From assembly GCF_000512695.2 (NCBI RefSeq), contig NZ_AZRW02000003.1, forward strand, positions 168,731 to 232,730: a DNA stretch of 64,000 bases. The letters run 5' to 3'. The notes beneath the pieces are model-generated. The model saw nothing but the letters and a program-made list of their open reading frames with translations, did not search any database and was not told the DNA's origin. Of the stretch, positions 27,511 to 37,346 are shown piece after piece. Every line of letters starts with the position of its first letter. Position 1 is the first letter of the stretch. A program made the translations under genes and the position numbers. Source of the stretch: Pseudomonas sp. QTF5 (GTDB taxonomy: Bacteria; Pseudomonadota; Gammaproteobacteria; Pseudomonadales; Pseudomonadaceae).

Positions 27511-28404
27511 CTACGCATCCTGAAGCCGCTCACGCAGAAACTCGATAAACCGCTGGGTTTTAGCTGGCAACAGCCGCGTCTCGGTAAGGGCGTAAACCGA
27601 GATGGGTGAAGCCTGCCACTGCGGCAAGACTCTGCGCAGTGTGCCATCGGCGAGGTCTTGCGCAACGATACCTTCCCCCAATAACGCGATACCCAGATCC
27701 AGCGTCGCCAGACGTCGAATCATTCCCACGCTGTTGAGTTCGAATCGACCGCCAACCTCCACCTCCATTTCCCCTTCCCCTTCACTACTGGAGAGTATCC
27801 AGCGGTCAGCGCGCGTGCCGCGCATACGCAAGCATTCGTGCCTAGTCAGGTCCGAGGGATGAATCGGATCACCGTACAGTTGGAGATAACGGGGTGAGGC
27901 ATACAGGCCGCGGCGCAAACTGGCGAGCTTACGGGCGATCAAGTTCGAACTCGCGGGCTCGCCCATGCGAATGACCACATCAACCGGCTCACTCACCAGA
28001 TCGACCTGACGCGGGGTCAGATCAATCTCGAAATTGATGCCGGGATACAACCGGGCAAACTCCGCGATCAGCGGTGCCAGGTAGATATTGGCGAAATCCA
28101 CCGGGAGCGAGGCCCGGAGTACACCGCTGGGTCGGGCAAGCATTTCGCCGAGCTGCTCGTGCGCAAGCCGGGCTTCGTCGACGATGCGTTTGCAGCGATC
28201 GAAGTACAACTGCCCCGCCTCGGTCAGCTCGATTTTGCGCGTGGTGCGATGCAAAAGCCTTAGCCCGATTTCCTTCTCGAGGCCACTTATCCGGCGCGAC
28301 AGCGTCGAGTTCGGCATCCCCATCGCCTCCGCCGCCCGACGGAAACTGCGCGCCTTCACGACTTCGACGAACAACGCCATGTCGTTGAGAAACTCCAATG
28401 TCAT
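27511..28404 (-). CDS. LysR-family regulator divergent from an old yellow enzyme gene
   Basis: 297-residue LysR protein. Its N-terminal helix-turn-helix (SFRRAAEAMGMPNSTLSRRI and the following LEKEIGLRLLHRTTRK) is complete, followed by the substrate-binding domain. It belongs to the CrgA/DmlR-like group by its N-terminus. It is transcribed away from the ene-reductase gene with about 95 bases between, so it likely controls that gene. Confidence 0.9.
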   Translation of the reverse strand: MTLEFLNDMALFVEVVKARSFRRAAEAMGMPNSTLSRRISGLEKEIGLRLLHRTTRKIELTEAGQLYFDRCKRIVDEARLAHEQLGEMLARPSGVLRASLPVDFANIYLAPLIAEFARLYPGINFEIDLTPRQVDLVSEPVDVVIRMGEPASSNLIARKLASLRRGLYASPRYLQLYGDPIHPSDLTRHECLRMRGTRADRWILSSSEGEGEMEVEVGGRFELNSVGMIRRLATLDLGIALLGEGIVAQDLADGTLRRVLPQWQASPISVYALTETRLLPAKTQRFIEFLRERLQDA

Positions 28405-28500
28405 TGCTCCATCAGTGGATCAGTCAATTCAGTTTTACCCGGTTTATCCCGGATTCGGATTGATCAATGATAGCCACATCATTTACCGAGGAGTACCGCA

Positions 28501-29570
28501 ATGCATTCGCTTTTTTCTCAAGTCCAGATCGGGCGCCTTACACTGTCCAACCGCATGGTCATGGCCCCGATGACTCGCTCGCGTTCTGATGATTCCGGGG
28601 TGCCTACCGAACTGGTACCGACCTACTACGCGCAGCGCGCCGGTGCTGGGTTGATCATCTCTGAAGGGGTGTTCCCTGTGGCCTTGGGCAAGGGTTATGT
28701 GCGTACTCCCGGTATCGAAACCGCTGAGCAAGTGGCCGCTTGGAAGCAGGTGTCCGAAGCCGTACATGCTCGCGGCGGACGGATCTTCATGCAGCTGATG
28801 CACTGCGGACGCATATCGCACCCCTCGCTGTTGCCTGACGGCTCCCTGCCACAGGCCCCCTCCGCGATCAAACCCACCGGCCAGACCTGGACAGCCTCAG
28901 GCCTTCAGGACTTCGTCACCCCACATGCGCTGAGCGTGGTCGAGATTGCCGCGGTCATCGAGGGCTACCGTCAGGCCGCACGCTTGGCCATTGAGGCCGG
29001 CTTCGACGGTGTCGAGCTGCATGCCGCTTCGGGGTATCTGCCTGAACAGTTCCTCTCGACGAGCAGCAATCAGCGCACGGATGAGTACGGTGGATCGGTT
29101 GAAAACCGTGCTCGCTTTGTACTGGAAGTGTTGAATGCCATGGCGACGGAAATTGGCAGCGATCGTGTCGGCATCAAGCTCTCCCCTGAAATGAACTTCA
29201 ACGACATCGTCGATGCCAACCCGCAAGAAACCTACACCTGGCTGGTCGAGCAATTGCGCGGGTTGAATCTCGCCTATCTGCAGTTGCCCTGTTCGGCGCC
29301 AGCGTCGACTACCACGCCTTGTTGCGCCCGCTGTTCGATGGCAGCTACCTGATCGGTGGCGGGCTCGACCAAAACGCCGCCCAATCCCTGCTCACTAAGG
29401 GCCAGGCCGACGCGGTGGTGTTTGGCAACGCATTCCTCGCCAACCCAGACCTGCCCGAGCGTTTTCGCACAGGCGCCGAGCTTAATGTGCCGGACAAAGA
29501 CACGTTCTACGCACCGGGCGCTCAGGGGTATATCGATTACCCAGCCATGAGCCCGGCTCAAAGCGCCTGA
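28501..29570 (+). pseudogene. Old yellow enzyme / alkene reductase, frameshifted
   Basis: FMN ene-reductase of the NemA type: SQVQIGRLTLSNRMVMAPMT start, LMHCGRISHPS, and the active-site EAGFDGVELHAASGYLPEQF and FLSTSSNQRTDEYGG. The frame is lost near 29284-29286, where TTGCCC replaces an expected TTGGCCC; the first frame then stops at 29352. The other frame continues the family: ALFGASVDYHALLRPLFDG, then LIGGGLDQNAA and ADAVVFGNAFLANPDLPERF to 29570. One missing G explains everything, so it is a recent inactivation or a read error. GAGGAG precedes the ATG. Confidence 0.85.
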
Positions 29571-29820
29571 GAAAACCGCCATTCCCATGCATGCCCCAAC
29601 CTTACCGCCAGGAGAATCATCGTCCATCGCGTTGACGATCCCCAGGCGTTTGACGCGGGAAGCGAACTCGGCGGGCAAGGATCTGCTCCAGTAAAGGCGG
29701 CGTGACGCTGACCACTACCAACCAGCTGATTGCAGAACTCGCCGGTAGCTGGGCTACGCCTCAAGGTGGACAGTTGGTGCAAGTGCTGATGGAAGCGCTT
29801 CAAGGTTAAAGGTTTGGTGC
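29571..29820. other. Decayed coding remnants after the ene-reductase
   Basis: No intact gene. A short plus-strand frame at about 29702-29809 (GTG start, reading TLTTTNQLIAELAGSWATP) ends in TAA and, with another short frame before it, looks like fragments of one protein-coding region broken by shifts. I do not recognise the family. Confidence 0.4.
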
Positions 29821-29827
29821 AAAACCT

Positions 29828-29915
29828 GTGGGAGCGGGCTTGCTCGCGAAAGCGGTGTGTCAGGCAACGATGATGTCGACTGACACGCCCTCTTCGCGAG
29901 CAAGCCCGCTCCCAC
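29828..29915. repeat. REP pair
   Basis: Two inverted copies of GTGGGAGCGGGCTTGCTCGCG facing each other around a 40-base spacer. This is the common pseudomonad REP doublet, here between the broken ene-reductase region and the end of kup. Confidence 0.9.
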
Positions 29916-29946
29916 ATGGATGTGCGCTTGACTCACCAGCCCTGTT

Positions 29947-31848
29947 CTACATCTCAACCTGCGTGCCCAGCTCTATCACGCGATTGAGCGGCAACTTGAA
30001 GTATTTGAGGTTGCTGTTGGCGTTCTTCAGCAAAAACGCGAACAGGGTTTCGCGCCAACGGGCCATCCCGATACGCTTGATCGGGATGACAGTCTCCCGG
30101 CTGAGAAAATACGTGGTGCGCATTGGACTGAAATCCAACTCTTTCAAATGGCAAAGGCTCAACGCCAGAGGTACGTCAGGCTCCTCGATAAAACCAAAGT
30201 GCAGACTCACCCGAAAGAACCCTTCACCATAAGCCTCGACCTCGAATCGTCGATCCGCAGCCACACGCGGGCTGTCTTCAGACACCACGGTGAGCAACAC
30301 CACCTGCTCGTGCAGCACCTGGTTGTGCAACAGGTTATGCAACAGGGCGTGAGGGACCGCATCAGCCCTGGCTGTCAGAAATACCGCGGTCCCCTGCACA
30401 CGATGGGGCGGTTGCGAGCCGATGCTGCTGATGAACAACGGCAGCGGCAGCGAGGTTTCGTCCAGTCGCTCGACAATGATCTTTCGGCCCCGTTTCCAGG
30501 TGGTCATCAAAATGAACAGGGCAATACCCGCAATCACCGGGAACGCACCGCCCTGGAAGATCTTCGGTGCGTTGGCGGCGAAGTACAGGCTGTCCACCAT
30601 GAGAAAACCCAGCAGCATCGGAATAGCCAGCCAACGAGGTGTTTTCCACAGCAGCAATACAACGGCCGAGGACAGAATGGTGGTAATCAACATGGTCCCC
30701 GTCACCGCCACGCCATAAGCCGCCGCCAGCGCACTGGACGATTCAAAGCCGATGACCAGCAACACGACGCCGACCATCAGCGCCCAGTTCACCATGCCGA
30801 TGTAAATCTGCCCCTGCTCCTGACTGGAGGTGTGCTGAATGAACATACGCGGCACGTAACCCAGCTGAATGGCCTGGCGAGTCAGTGAGAACGCGCCGGA
30901 AATCACGGCCTGAGAGGCGATGATGGTGGCCAGTGTCGAGAGCGCGACCATCGGCAGCAGCGCCCAGTCAGGTGCCAATAGATAGAACGGATTACGTACC
31001 GCCTCCGGGTTCCCGAGGATCAGCGCGCCTTGACCAAAGTAGTTGAGTACCAGGCCGGGGAGCACCAGGATGAACCAGGCACGAGCAATGGGTTTGCGGC
31101 CAAAATGGCCCATGTCGGCATACAGTGCTTCAGCACCGGTCAATGCCAACACAACGGCGCCCAGAATGGCGACACCGATGCCCGGATGAACCACAAAAAA
31201 TTGCACCGCCCACGCAGGATTCAGCGCTTGCAGAACTTCCGGCCGTTGCAAGATGCCGTAAATGCCAAGTGCGCCCAACACCACAAACCACAGCACCATG
31301 ACCGGGCCGAACAGGATGCCGATACGCGCCGTGCCATGTTTCTGTATCAGGAACAGTGCTACCAGGACGACCACGGACAGCGGCACCACCCAATGCTCGA
31401 TGCCATCGAACGCAAGTTGTAGCCCTTCAACCGCGGAGAGCACCGAAATGGCTGGGGTGATCATGCTGTCCCCGTAAAAAAGTGCCGCGCCAAACAAGCC
31501 AAGCAACACCAGGACCCTGCTCATTTTGGGATACGGCGCGGCGGCCCGACGCGCCAGTGCCGTCAAGGCCATGATCCCACCCTCGCCCTGGTTGTCGGCG
31601 CGAAGGATAAACAGCACGTACTTGATCGAGACGACCCAGATCAGTGACCAGAAGATCAACGACAGAATGCCCAGCACACCGTCGTGATTAGCCTGGACTC
31701 CGTAGTGACCGGCGAACACTTCTTTGAGGGTGTAAAGAGGGCTGGTGCCGATATCCCCATAAACTACGCCCACCGCGGCGACGAGCAACCCCACTCCCGA
31801 GGTTCTGGAATGGGATTCTTCATGGGCAGGGATCGCTGTTTCGCTCAC
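29947..31848 (-). CDS. kup: Low-affinity potassium transporter Kup
   Basis: 633-residue K+/H+ symporter with about twelve membrane helices. The family opening [19 protein letters not shown] lies near residues 25-43, [15 protein letters not shown] follows, and a soluble C-terminal domain of about 160 residues ends the protein. I start it at the GTG at 31848 (ending with residues [17 protein letters not shown]); an in-frame TTG farther up adds eleven residues that include the probable ribosome site. Confidence 0.93.
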   Translation of the reverse strand: MSETAIPAHEESHSRTSGVGLLVAAVGVVYGDIGTSPLYTLKEVFAGHYGVQANHDGVLGILSLIFWSLIWVVSIKYVLFILRADNQGEGGIMALTALARRAAAPYPKMSRVLVLLGLFGAALFYGDSMITPAISVLSAVEGLQLAFDGIEHWVVPLSVVVLVALFLIQKHGTARIGILFGPVMVLWFVVLGALGIYGILQRPEVLQALNPAWAVQFFVVHPGIGVAILGAVVLALTGAEALYADMGHFGRKPIARAWFILVLPGLVLNYFGQGALILGNPEAVRNPFYLLAPDWALLPMVALSTLATIIASQAVISGAFSLTRQAIQLGYVPRMFIQHTSSQEQGQIYIGMVNWALMVGVVLLVIGFESSSALAAAYGVAVTGTMLITTILSSAVVLLLWKTPRWLAIPMLLGFLMVDSLYFAANAPKIFQGGAFPVIAGIALFILMTTWKRGRKIIVERLDETSLPLPLFISSIGSQPPHRVQGTAVFLTARADAVPHALLHNLLHNQVLHEQVVLLTVVSEDSPRVAADRRFEVEAYGEGFFRVSLHFGFIEEPDVPLALSLCHLKELDFSPMRTTYFLSRETVIPIKRIGMARWRETLFAFLLKNANSNLKYFKLPLNRVIELGTQVEM

Positions 31849-31907
31849 GGGGCGCTTCTCGATAAGGAGGAAGGATTGCAATGCCAGTCAGTTAAGGAGC
31901 GAAACCT

Positions 31908-31995
31908 GTGGGAGCGGGCTTGCTCGCGAAAGCGGTGTGTCAGGCGACATCAATGTTGACTGTGCCACCGTCTTCGCGAGCAAGCCCGCTCCCAC
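31908..31995. repeat. REP pair
   Basis: Head-to-head inverted copies of the GTGGGAGCGGGCTTGCTCGCG core, in the gap between kup and the SleB-like gene. Its spacer includes GTCAGGCGACATCAATGTTGA, shared in part with several other REP pairs in this window. Confidence 0.9.
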
Positions 31996-32156
31996 ATGGA
32001 TTTCGCTTAACTGACTGGCATCAGGAAGAATTGCAGGCGTATCGATGATCAGAAAAACGCGGCCAGTATCATTGCGGGGAAGAGTAACCAACGTAAAAAA
32101 ACCGTAAAATTCTACCGGCAGCACCCTCCCCCCAACGACCATCCAGCGATGCACAC

Positions 32157-32777
32157 CTACTGCGCCGTCCCGCCACGAGGTTTATAAAACAGAAACTTCC
32201 CGGTCTCGGCCGTCCTGATGTATTTCTTCGCCCAGGCGGGCTTTACCGTTCTGTCGTGGAAATACAAAGCACCATGAGTGCGGTCCGTGAGTTGCTTGTT
32301 GAGTGCCTTGCGCGCGATTTCCTTGGCGAGGGCATATTCGTCGTCTTCCTTTACCTGATCCGCACGTCCGTCGCACCACCACGAAAACTGGCAGGAGCCC
32401 GTTTCAGAACCTTGCTTGACCACGGCGCACACCGTATCGGGAAACCCACCATGGCCGAGCCGGTTCATGACCACGCTGGCGACGGCTTCCATATTGGCAG
32501 GTGCCACACCTTTGGCTTCCCAATAGATACTGCGTGCAAGGCAAGTAATGGCGTCGTCCAGCGGCGCGGCGCCCGCCGGATCGACTGCCTGCACTTCGGA
32601 GGTGGTAATGGCTTCGGACTTGGGCACCGGAAGTTCGCTGTCCTTCTCGGCGGCTTTCTGTTCCAGGACCTGCGCCTTGTCTTCGGCCACTTCCTGTTTT
32701 TGCTCCTGCTCAGTCGCCAACACCTGGCCGCCTAGAAGGATGATTGCGAAGCAGGTGACTACCCATTTTAATCGCAT
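32157..32777 (-). CDS. SleB-like cell wall hydrolase, exported
   Basis: 206-residue protein with a signal peptide (WVVTCFAIILLGGQVLATE), a charged Glu/Lys-rich spacer (about 22-70) and a Hydrolase_2/SleB domain: CLARSIYWEAKGVAPANME with the catalytic Glu, VASVVMNRLGHGGFPDTVC, then SCQFSWWCDG. Family members cleave peptidoglycan. The ATG at 32777 has AAGGA seven bases upstream; the frame continues to 33074 without a better start. Confidence 0.88.
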   Translation of the reverse strand: MRLKWVVTCFAIILLGGQVLATEQEQKQEVAEDKAQVLEQKAAEKDSELPVPKSEAITTSEVQAVDPAGAAPLDDAITCLARSIYWEAKGVAPANMEAVASVVMNRLGHGGFPDTVCAVVKQGSETGSCQFSWWCDGRADQVKEDDEYALAKEIARKALNKQLTDRTHGALYFHDRTVKPAWAKKYIRTAETGKFLFYKPRGGTAQ

Positions 32778-32967
32778 GATCGATCCTTCCGATGACACTG
32801 ACTTGAGCAATGAAACGGCGATGTTGTAGCGCTGACCTGCTGTGATTGTAGTCGTCGCAAGTCTTTCCAGCCGCCTGACAATAATCTGCATGTCGAGGCG
32901 AAAAGGCATTGCATTCGCAGGGGTGAAATCGCGCATCATGAACGCAGTCCGTCCAAGGGAGATTTTC

Positions 32968-33819
32968 ATGCGCAGCCTGTCATCCATTTTGCATCTTGCC
33001 GTGTTGTCATTCGGGCTGGTGTTCAGCGTCGCCGCGTCGGCGGTCGAAGAAACGCAGCTGGTCGAGTCGATCAACGTTTACCGCAGCCAGGCGCAGCGCT
33101 GCGGCGGCCAGGCGTCTTCGGAGTTACCGCCGCTGGCGAGCGATCCGCGTCTGGTCCTGTCCGCCAACAGCATCGGCGACTTGCAGCAGGCTTTGGCCCG
33201 CGGGGCTTATCCGATGGTCAATGTGCAGGCGATCAGCTTGTCCGGCCCGCGTGATGCGCCGTCTGCCATGAAGGCGATTCAGGAGAGCTTCTGCCAAGTG
33301 GTGCTGGACCCGCAATTCGTCGACATCGGCGTCAGCCGCGATGGCCGTGAATGGCGCATCGTGCTGGCGCGTCCGCTGTTGACCGGGCGTTTGGGTGATT
33401 GGCAGGCGGAGGGACAGAAACTGCTTGAAGCGATGAACAGTGCACGCGCTCAGACGCGCCTGTGCGGCACTCAAGCCTTTACCGCCACGACGCCTCTCGC
33501 CTGGAACGCCACCCTGGGCTCCGCGGCCGAGACCCACAGCCGGGCCATGGCCAACAATAACTATTTCGATCACAAGGACCGCGACGGCCGCACACCGGGT
33601 GATCGGGCTGAACTGGCGGGTTACGCCGGTCAGCAGGTCGGTGAAAACATCGCCGCCGGGCAAGACACCGTGCGCAAGGTGGTCGATGGCTGGCTGGCCA
33701 GCCCGGGACATTGCGCCAACCTGATGAACCCACAATTTCGCGAGCTGGGTGCGGCCTATGCAGTGGACCCGAAGAGTGATGCGGGCATCTATTGGACGGC
33801 GATGTTTGGTACGCCTTGA
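32968..33819 (+). CDS. CAP-domain (SCP-like) exported protein
   Basis: 283-residue secreted protein with a signal peptide (LHLAVLSFGLVFSVAASA). The C-terminal half (about 155-283) is a full CAP domain: LNSARAQ-like opening, AAETHSRAMANNNYFDHKD with the conserved His, VGENIAAG and WLASPGHCANLMNP. The N-terminal half resembles a second, degenerate CAP unit (INVYRSQAQRCGG to FVDIGVSRDG) that lacks the His pair. CAP proteins bind sterols, lipids or act as proteases elsewhere; the bacterial role is unsettled. GGGAG precedes the ATG. Confidence 0.87.
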   Translation: MRSLSSILHLAVLSFGLVFSVAASAVEETQLVESINVYRSQAQRCGGQASSELPPLASDPRLVLSANSIGDLQQALARGAYPMVNVQAISLSGPRDAPSAMKAIQESFCQVVLDPQFVDIGVSRDGREWRIVLARPLLTGRLGDWQAEGQKLLEAMNSARAQTRLCGTQAFTATTPLAWNATLGSAAETHSRAMANNNYFDHKDRDGRTPGDRAELAGYAGQQVGENIAAGQDTVRKVVDGWLASPGHCANLMNPQFRELGAAYAVDPKSDAGIYWTAMFGTP

Positions 33820-33854
33820 AGGCCTGAATCGCCCGTTGAAAAAGGAATCGTCAT

Positions 33855-35213
33855 TTGAATAAAGCCCCCTCCTCGACCGTCGAACAGGACCTGTCGAAAC
33901 CTGAGGCCATCAGTCTGCGGGAAGCGTTCCTGTTCTGGCTGAAGCTCGGCTTCATCAGTTTCGGCGGGCCGGCCGGACAGATCTCGATCATGCACCAGGA
34001 GTTGGTGGAGCGCCGGCGCTGGATCTCGGAACGGCGTTTTCTACATGCCCTCAACTACTGCATGTTGCTGCCTGGGCCTGAAGCTCAGCAGCTGGCGACC
34101 TACATCGGTTGGCTGATGCACCGGACGTGGGGCGGCGTGATTGCCGGCGCGCTGTTTGTGCTGCCTTCGCTGTTCATCCTGATCGTGTTGTCCTGGGTGT
34201 ACATCGCCTTTGGCGAAGTACCGGTGGTGGCCGGGCTTTTTTATGGGATCAAGCCGGCCGTGACCGCCATTGTGGTGCAGGCGGCTCACCGGATCGGCTC
34301 GCGGGCATTGAAGAACAACTGGCTGTGGGGGATCGCCGCGGCGTCATTCACGGCGATCTTCGTGTTCAATGTACCCTTCCCGTTGATTGTGCTGGGCGCC
34401 GCGATCATCGGTTATTTCGGCGGACGTCTGGCGCCTGAAAGGTTCCGCACCGGGGGCCACAGCGCTGCGAAAAAATCCTTCGGCCCGGCCTTGATCGACG
34501 ACGACACTCCGACTCCCGAACACGCCCGTTTTAGTAGCTTTAGATTGCTGCGCCTGTTGCTGGTGGGTGCGGCCTTGTGGGTGTTGCCGATGGGCATTCT
34601 CACCGCACTGTTCGGCTGGGAAGGCACCCTCACCCAGATGGCCTGGTTCTTTACCAAAGCGGCATTGCTGACATTCGGCGGCGCGTATGCCGTGCTGCCT
34701 TATGTGTATCAGGGCGCTGTCGGTCACTATGGCTGGCTGACACCTACGCAGATGATCGATGGCCTGGCGCTCGGCGAAACGACTCCCGGGCCGCTGATCA
34801 TGGTGGTGGCTTTCGTCGGCTTTATCGGCGCCTATGTTCAGCAGGTGTTCGGCCCCGATCATGTGTTCCTGGCTGGCGCCCTCGCTGCCACGCTGGTGAC
34901 CTGGTTCACCTTCCTGCCTTCGTTTCTGTTCATCCTCGCCGGCGGCCCGTTGGTGGAGTCGACGCACAACGAACTCAGGCTCACCGCGCCGCTGACCGCG
35001 ATTACCGCGGCGGTGGTCGGCGTGATTCTTAATCTGGCGTGTTTCTTCGGCTACCACGTGCTGTGGCCCAACGGCTTCAGCGGCCAACTCGACTGGCCTT
35101 CGGCGCTGATCGCCATTGCAGCGGCCATTGCCTTGTTCCGCTTCAAGCGGGGGGTGATCGAGGTACTGCTGGGTTGCGGGCTGATTGGGTTGGCGGTGCA
35201 TCTGCTGCGCTAA
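33855..35213 (+). CDS. chrA: Chromate transporter, ChrA family
   Basis: 452-residue long-chain CHR protein with two homologous halves, each opening with a LGFISFGGPAGQI-type or AALLTFGGAYAVLPY motif and the loop motif LALGETTPGPL in the second. It is predicted to export chromate (or sulfate-like anions) through about ten helices. The TTG at 33855 follows AAAAGGAA. It does not have a ChrB neighbour. Some pseudomonad ChrA proteins do not give chromate resistance, so function is inferred from family only. Confidence 0.9.
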   Translation: MNKAPSSTVEQDLSKPEAISLREAFLFWLKLGFISFGGPAGQISIMHQELVERRRWISERRFLHALNYCMLLPGPEAQQLATYIGWLMHRTWGGVIAGALFVLPSLFILIVLSWVYIAFGEVPVVAGLFYGIKPAVTAIVVQAAHRIGSRALKNNWLWGIAAASFTAIFVFNVPFPLIVLGAAIIGYFGGRLAPERFRTGGHSAAKKSFGPALIDDDTPTPEHARFSSFRLLRLLLVGAALWVLPMGILTALFGWEGTLTQMAWFFTKAALLTFGGAYAVLPYVYQGAVGHYGWLTPTQMIDGLALGETTPGPLIMVVAFVGFIGAYVQQVFGPDHVFLAGALAATLVTWFTFLPSFLFILAGGPLVESTHNELRLTAPLTAITAAVVGVILNLACFFGYHVLWPNGFSGQLDWPSALIAIAAAIALFRFKRGVIEVLLGCGLIGLAVHLLR

Positions 35214-35214
35214 A

Positions 35215-35613
35215 TCAATGACCTTGCCGTTGCCTCTGTAGCTCAGTCTTCAGCCAGAGGCCGGCGGGTTGTACGCCTACCGGACAGCGCACTTCATAGG
35301 CGAGGCCACTCTTGCTGCTCTGGGTGGCCGCCAGCTCAATGAAGTCTTCTGCGCTGTTTACCTTGTCGTGTTCTTCAAGGTACTCCAGCTTCTTCTGCAG
35401 ATGCGCCCGGGCCTGAGGGCCGAGGTATTCGCTGCCGTTGCGCACAAACCGGCATTCGCTGTGCTCGATAAAGTCCAGCAAGCCGTTTATTTCCTGAGTG
35501 GCCTGAGATGAGGTTTGTGCCTGGGCATTGAACGCCATGACGGTCAGGCCGATACCCGCCGCGATCAGCCATTGGCTAAAGGTACGAGCGATGGATTCGG
35601 TCAGGGTTCGCAT
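35215..35613 (-). CDS. DUF5329-like exported protein
   Basis: 132-residue protein with a signal peptide (LIAAGIGLTVMAFNAQA) and a compact helical domain with two Cys (SECRFVRNGSEY and YEVRCPVG) that likely pair in the periplasm. The family is recognised but uncharacterised. GAGG stands seven bases before the ATG at 35613. It ends next to the convergent chrA stop. Confidence 0.78.
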   Translation of the reverse strand: MRTLTESIARTFSQWLIAAGIGLTVMAFNAQAQTSSQATQEINGLLDFIEHSECRFVRNGSEYLGPQARAHLQKKLEYLEEHDKVNSAEDFIELAATQSSKSGLAYEVRCPVGVQPAGLWLKTELQRQRQGH

Positions 35614-35685
35614 GGTGATACCTCGCATGACCAACAGCCGATCAGAGCAGTGCCAACCACCGCTCTGAAGTCTGATGGATAGGTG

Positions 35686-35922
35686 TCAATCGTCGTCCCG
35701 GTCGTCATCATCGCGGTCCCGGTCGCGATAACGACGGCGCTCGTAATCGCGGTCGTCACGGCGATCATAGTCTCGATCATAGCCCCGATCATGGTCGCGA
35801 CGGTATTCACGACGGTGATCATGATCCCGATCGTACCTGTCTCCATCTTCCCAGTGAGGATAGCAACCTCCCAGCAGGAGAGTACTTGCAATGGTCAGGG
35901 TCATTATCGCGATGCGCTTCAT
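35686..35922 (-). CDS. Arg/Asp-rich small lipoprotein
   Basis: 78-residue protein with a lipobox LLGGC near residue 20. The mature part is almost wholly Asp, Arg, His, Tyr and Glu in loose repeats (RDHDHRREYRRDHDRGYDRD and similar) with a poly-Asp end. Such a chain should be unfolded and could bind metals or polyanions on the cell envelope. AGGAC lies about seven bases before the ATG. No function known to me. Confidence 0.75.
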   Translation of the reverse strand: MKRIAIMTLTIASTLLLGGCYPHWEDGDRYDRDHDHRREYRRDHDRGYDRDYDRRDDRDYERRRYRDRDRDDDDRDDD

Positions 35923-36046
35923 TTGAACGTCCTAAAAGGTCAGGGCTGCGGGGATGAGGTGACGCTGGCGGCGAATTCAATTGCCGTGCGTTCAAACCCA
36001 TCAATACGACCTTCCAACCGATCAATGATTCATTCAGCGCCTGGCC

Positions 36047-36283
36047 TTACAGCGTCCTTTGGCTGTTCCCGATGGTTTTCGCTTTTTCGATGACCCACTC
36101 CATCGCAGCCTCCATGTCCAGCAGATGCGGCGACGGGTGTTTGTCCTCGACGACGGCCGAGCCGTCGGGCCAATAGACGCCCATGAACATCTTCAGCGAA
36201 CCGTCTCTCAATATCTCGGCCTTAACCTCAATCGTGCATCCGTTCGATAGCGTTTCCGAGTGGATCATGTGGCGCTCAGTCAT
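36047..36283 (-). CDS. Small protein of unknown function, 78 residues
   Basis: Starts at an ATG at 36283 with GGAGG nine bases upstream. It reads MTERHMIHSETLSNGCTIEV with strand-helix layout, and a WPDGSAV turn in the middle. No signal peptide or membrane segment. I do not recognise the family, but the good ribosome site and even codon use support a real gene. Confidence 0.65.
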   Translation of the reverse strand: MTERHMIHSETLSNGCTIEVKAEILRDGSLKMFMGVYWPDGSAVVEDKHPSPHLLDMEAAMEWVIEKAKTIGNSQRTL

Positions 36284-36344
36284 GACTGCATTCCTCCCGT
36301 CGTAGCTATCAGCGTAAACCATGCAGCGCCGAGCGCGATGACGT

Positions 36345-37133
36345 TCAAGCGTCTATCTGCACCACCTCGATCCCCAATTTTTGATAATCCTCGACATTGC
36401 CCGAGGCCACGTGACGTTCGGTGATCAGCGTATGCACGCGGTTGCAAGGCGCCACAACGAAGGGTTCCACCGCGCCCAGTTTGTCCGCAGTGGTGACGGC
36501 AATCACGTGGGAAGCGCTGGCGAGCATCGCCTGCTTCACCGGCACCTCATCGAAATGCAGCGAGCTGATGCCGACTTCCGGATGAATGGCGCAAACCCCG
36601 GTGAACACCAGATCGGCCTTGATGCCTTCGATCAACCGCAGGGTTTCATGGCCGCCGGAAGACATCGTCGCGGGATTGAGCTGACCACCGGCGACGATCA
36701 CCGTGATGCCTTTGTATTCAGCCAGGGTGATCGCGATCATCGGCGACGCGGTGATGGCCGTGATGCAGATGTCAGCGGGCAGCGAGCGCGCGATCTGCAG
36801 CGTGGTGCTGCCGGAATCGAAAATCACGATCTGGCCGTTTTTGACCCGGCGTGCGGCGAGTTGGGCCAGCCGGGTTTTCACTTCATCGGTTTCGCCGACC
36901 CGGGTGAAGTAATCCTTGCCCGTGTCCTTGGGCCGCGGCAGCGCCCCGCCGTGTACCCGTTGCACCAGCCCTGCGCTGGCCAGCTCCGACAGATCCCGGC
37001 GAATGGTGTCTTCGGACACAGCGAAATGCTGGCTCAGTTCGGAGGCCACGACCTTGCCGTCGCGTTCGAGGATCAGCAGGATTTTTTGACGGCGCAGCTG
37101 CGGGAGTTCGGCGCTGGAGTGCTCAGCTTGCAT
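36345..37133 (-). CDS. DeoR/GlpR-family regulator
   Basis: 262-residue sugar-metabolism regulator. The N-terminal helix-turn-helix is complete (RRQKILLILERDGKVVASEL and HFAVSEDTIRRDLSELASAG), then a DeoR C-terminal sensor with the conserved IFDSGSTT block for a sugar phosphate. No transport or sugar gene lies beside it, so the target is elsewhere or it is an orphan. I start at 37133; the longer frame to 37322 includes a REP element. Confidence 0.88.
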   Translation of the reverse strand: MQAEHSSAELPQLRRQKILLILERDGKVVASELSQHFAVSEDTIRRDLSELASAGLVQRVHGGALPRPKDTGKDYFTRVGETDEVKTRLAQLAARRVKNGQIVIFDSGSTTLQIARSLPADICITAITASPMIAITLAEYKGITVIVAGGQLNPATMSSGGHETLRLIEGIKADLVFTGVCAIHPEVGISSLHFDEVPVKQAMLASASHVIAVTTADKLGAVEPFVVAPCNRVHTLITERHVASGNVEDYQKLGIEVVQIDA

Positions 37134-37232
37134 GGTTATGCCTGTTTTTGCTTGTTTGTGCGAGATTAGCCAAACAGCGGGATGAACACAACCGGCAGCA
37201 GAAGAAGAGAACTCATGCCAAGCGCAGAACCT

Positions 37233-37320
37233 GTGGGAGCGGGCTTGCTCGCGAAGGCGGCGGCACATCCAGCATTGATGTCGACTGACACACCGCTTTC
37301 GCGAGCAAGCCCGCTCCCAC
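37233..37320. repeat. REP pair
   Basis: Inverted pair of the GTGGGAGCGGGCTTGCTCGCG core lying between the GlpR-like gene and the LysR gene. Confidence 0.9.
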
Positions 37321-37346
37321 ATTGGATTGCATTTAACTGACGTTAA

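Noticed and set aside
36345..37322. Longer GlpR-type protein starting at 37322
   Set aside because: The added N-terminus is translated REP sequence; the family start at 37133 is complete.
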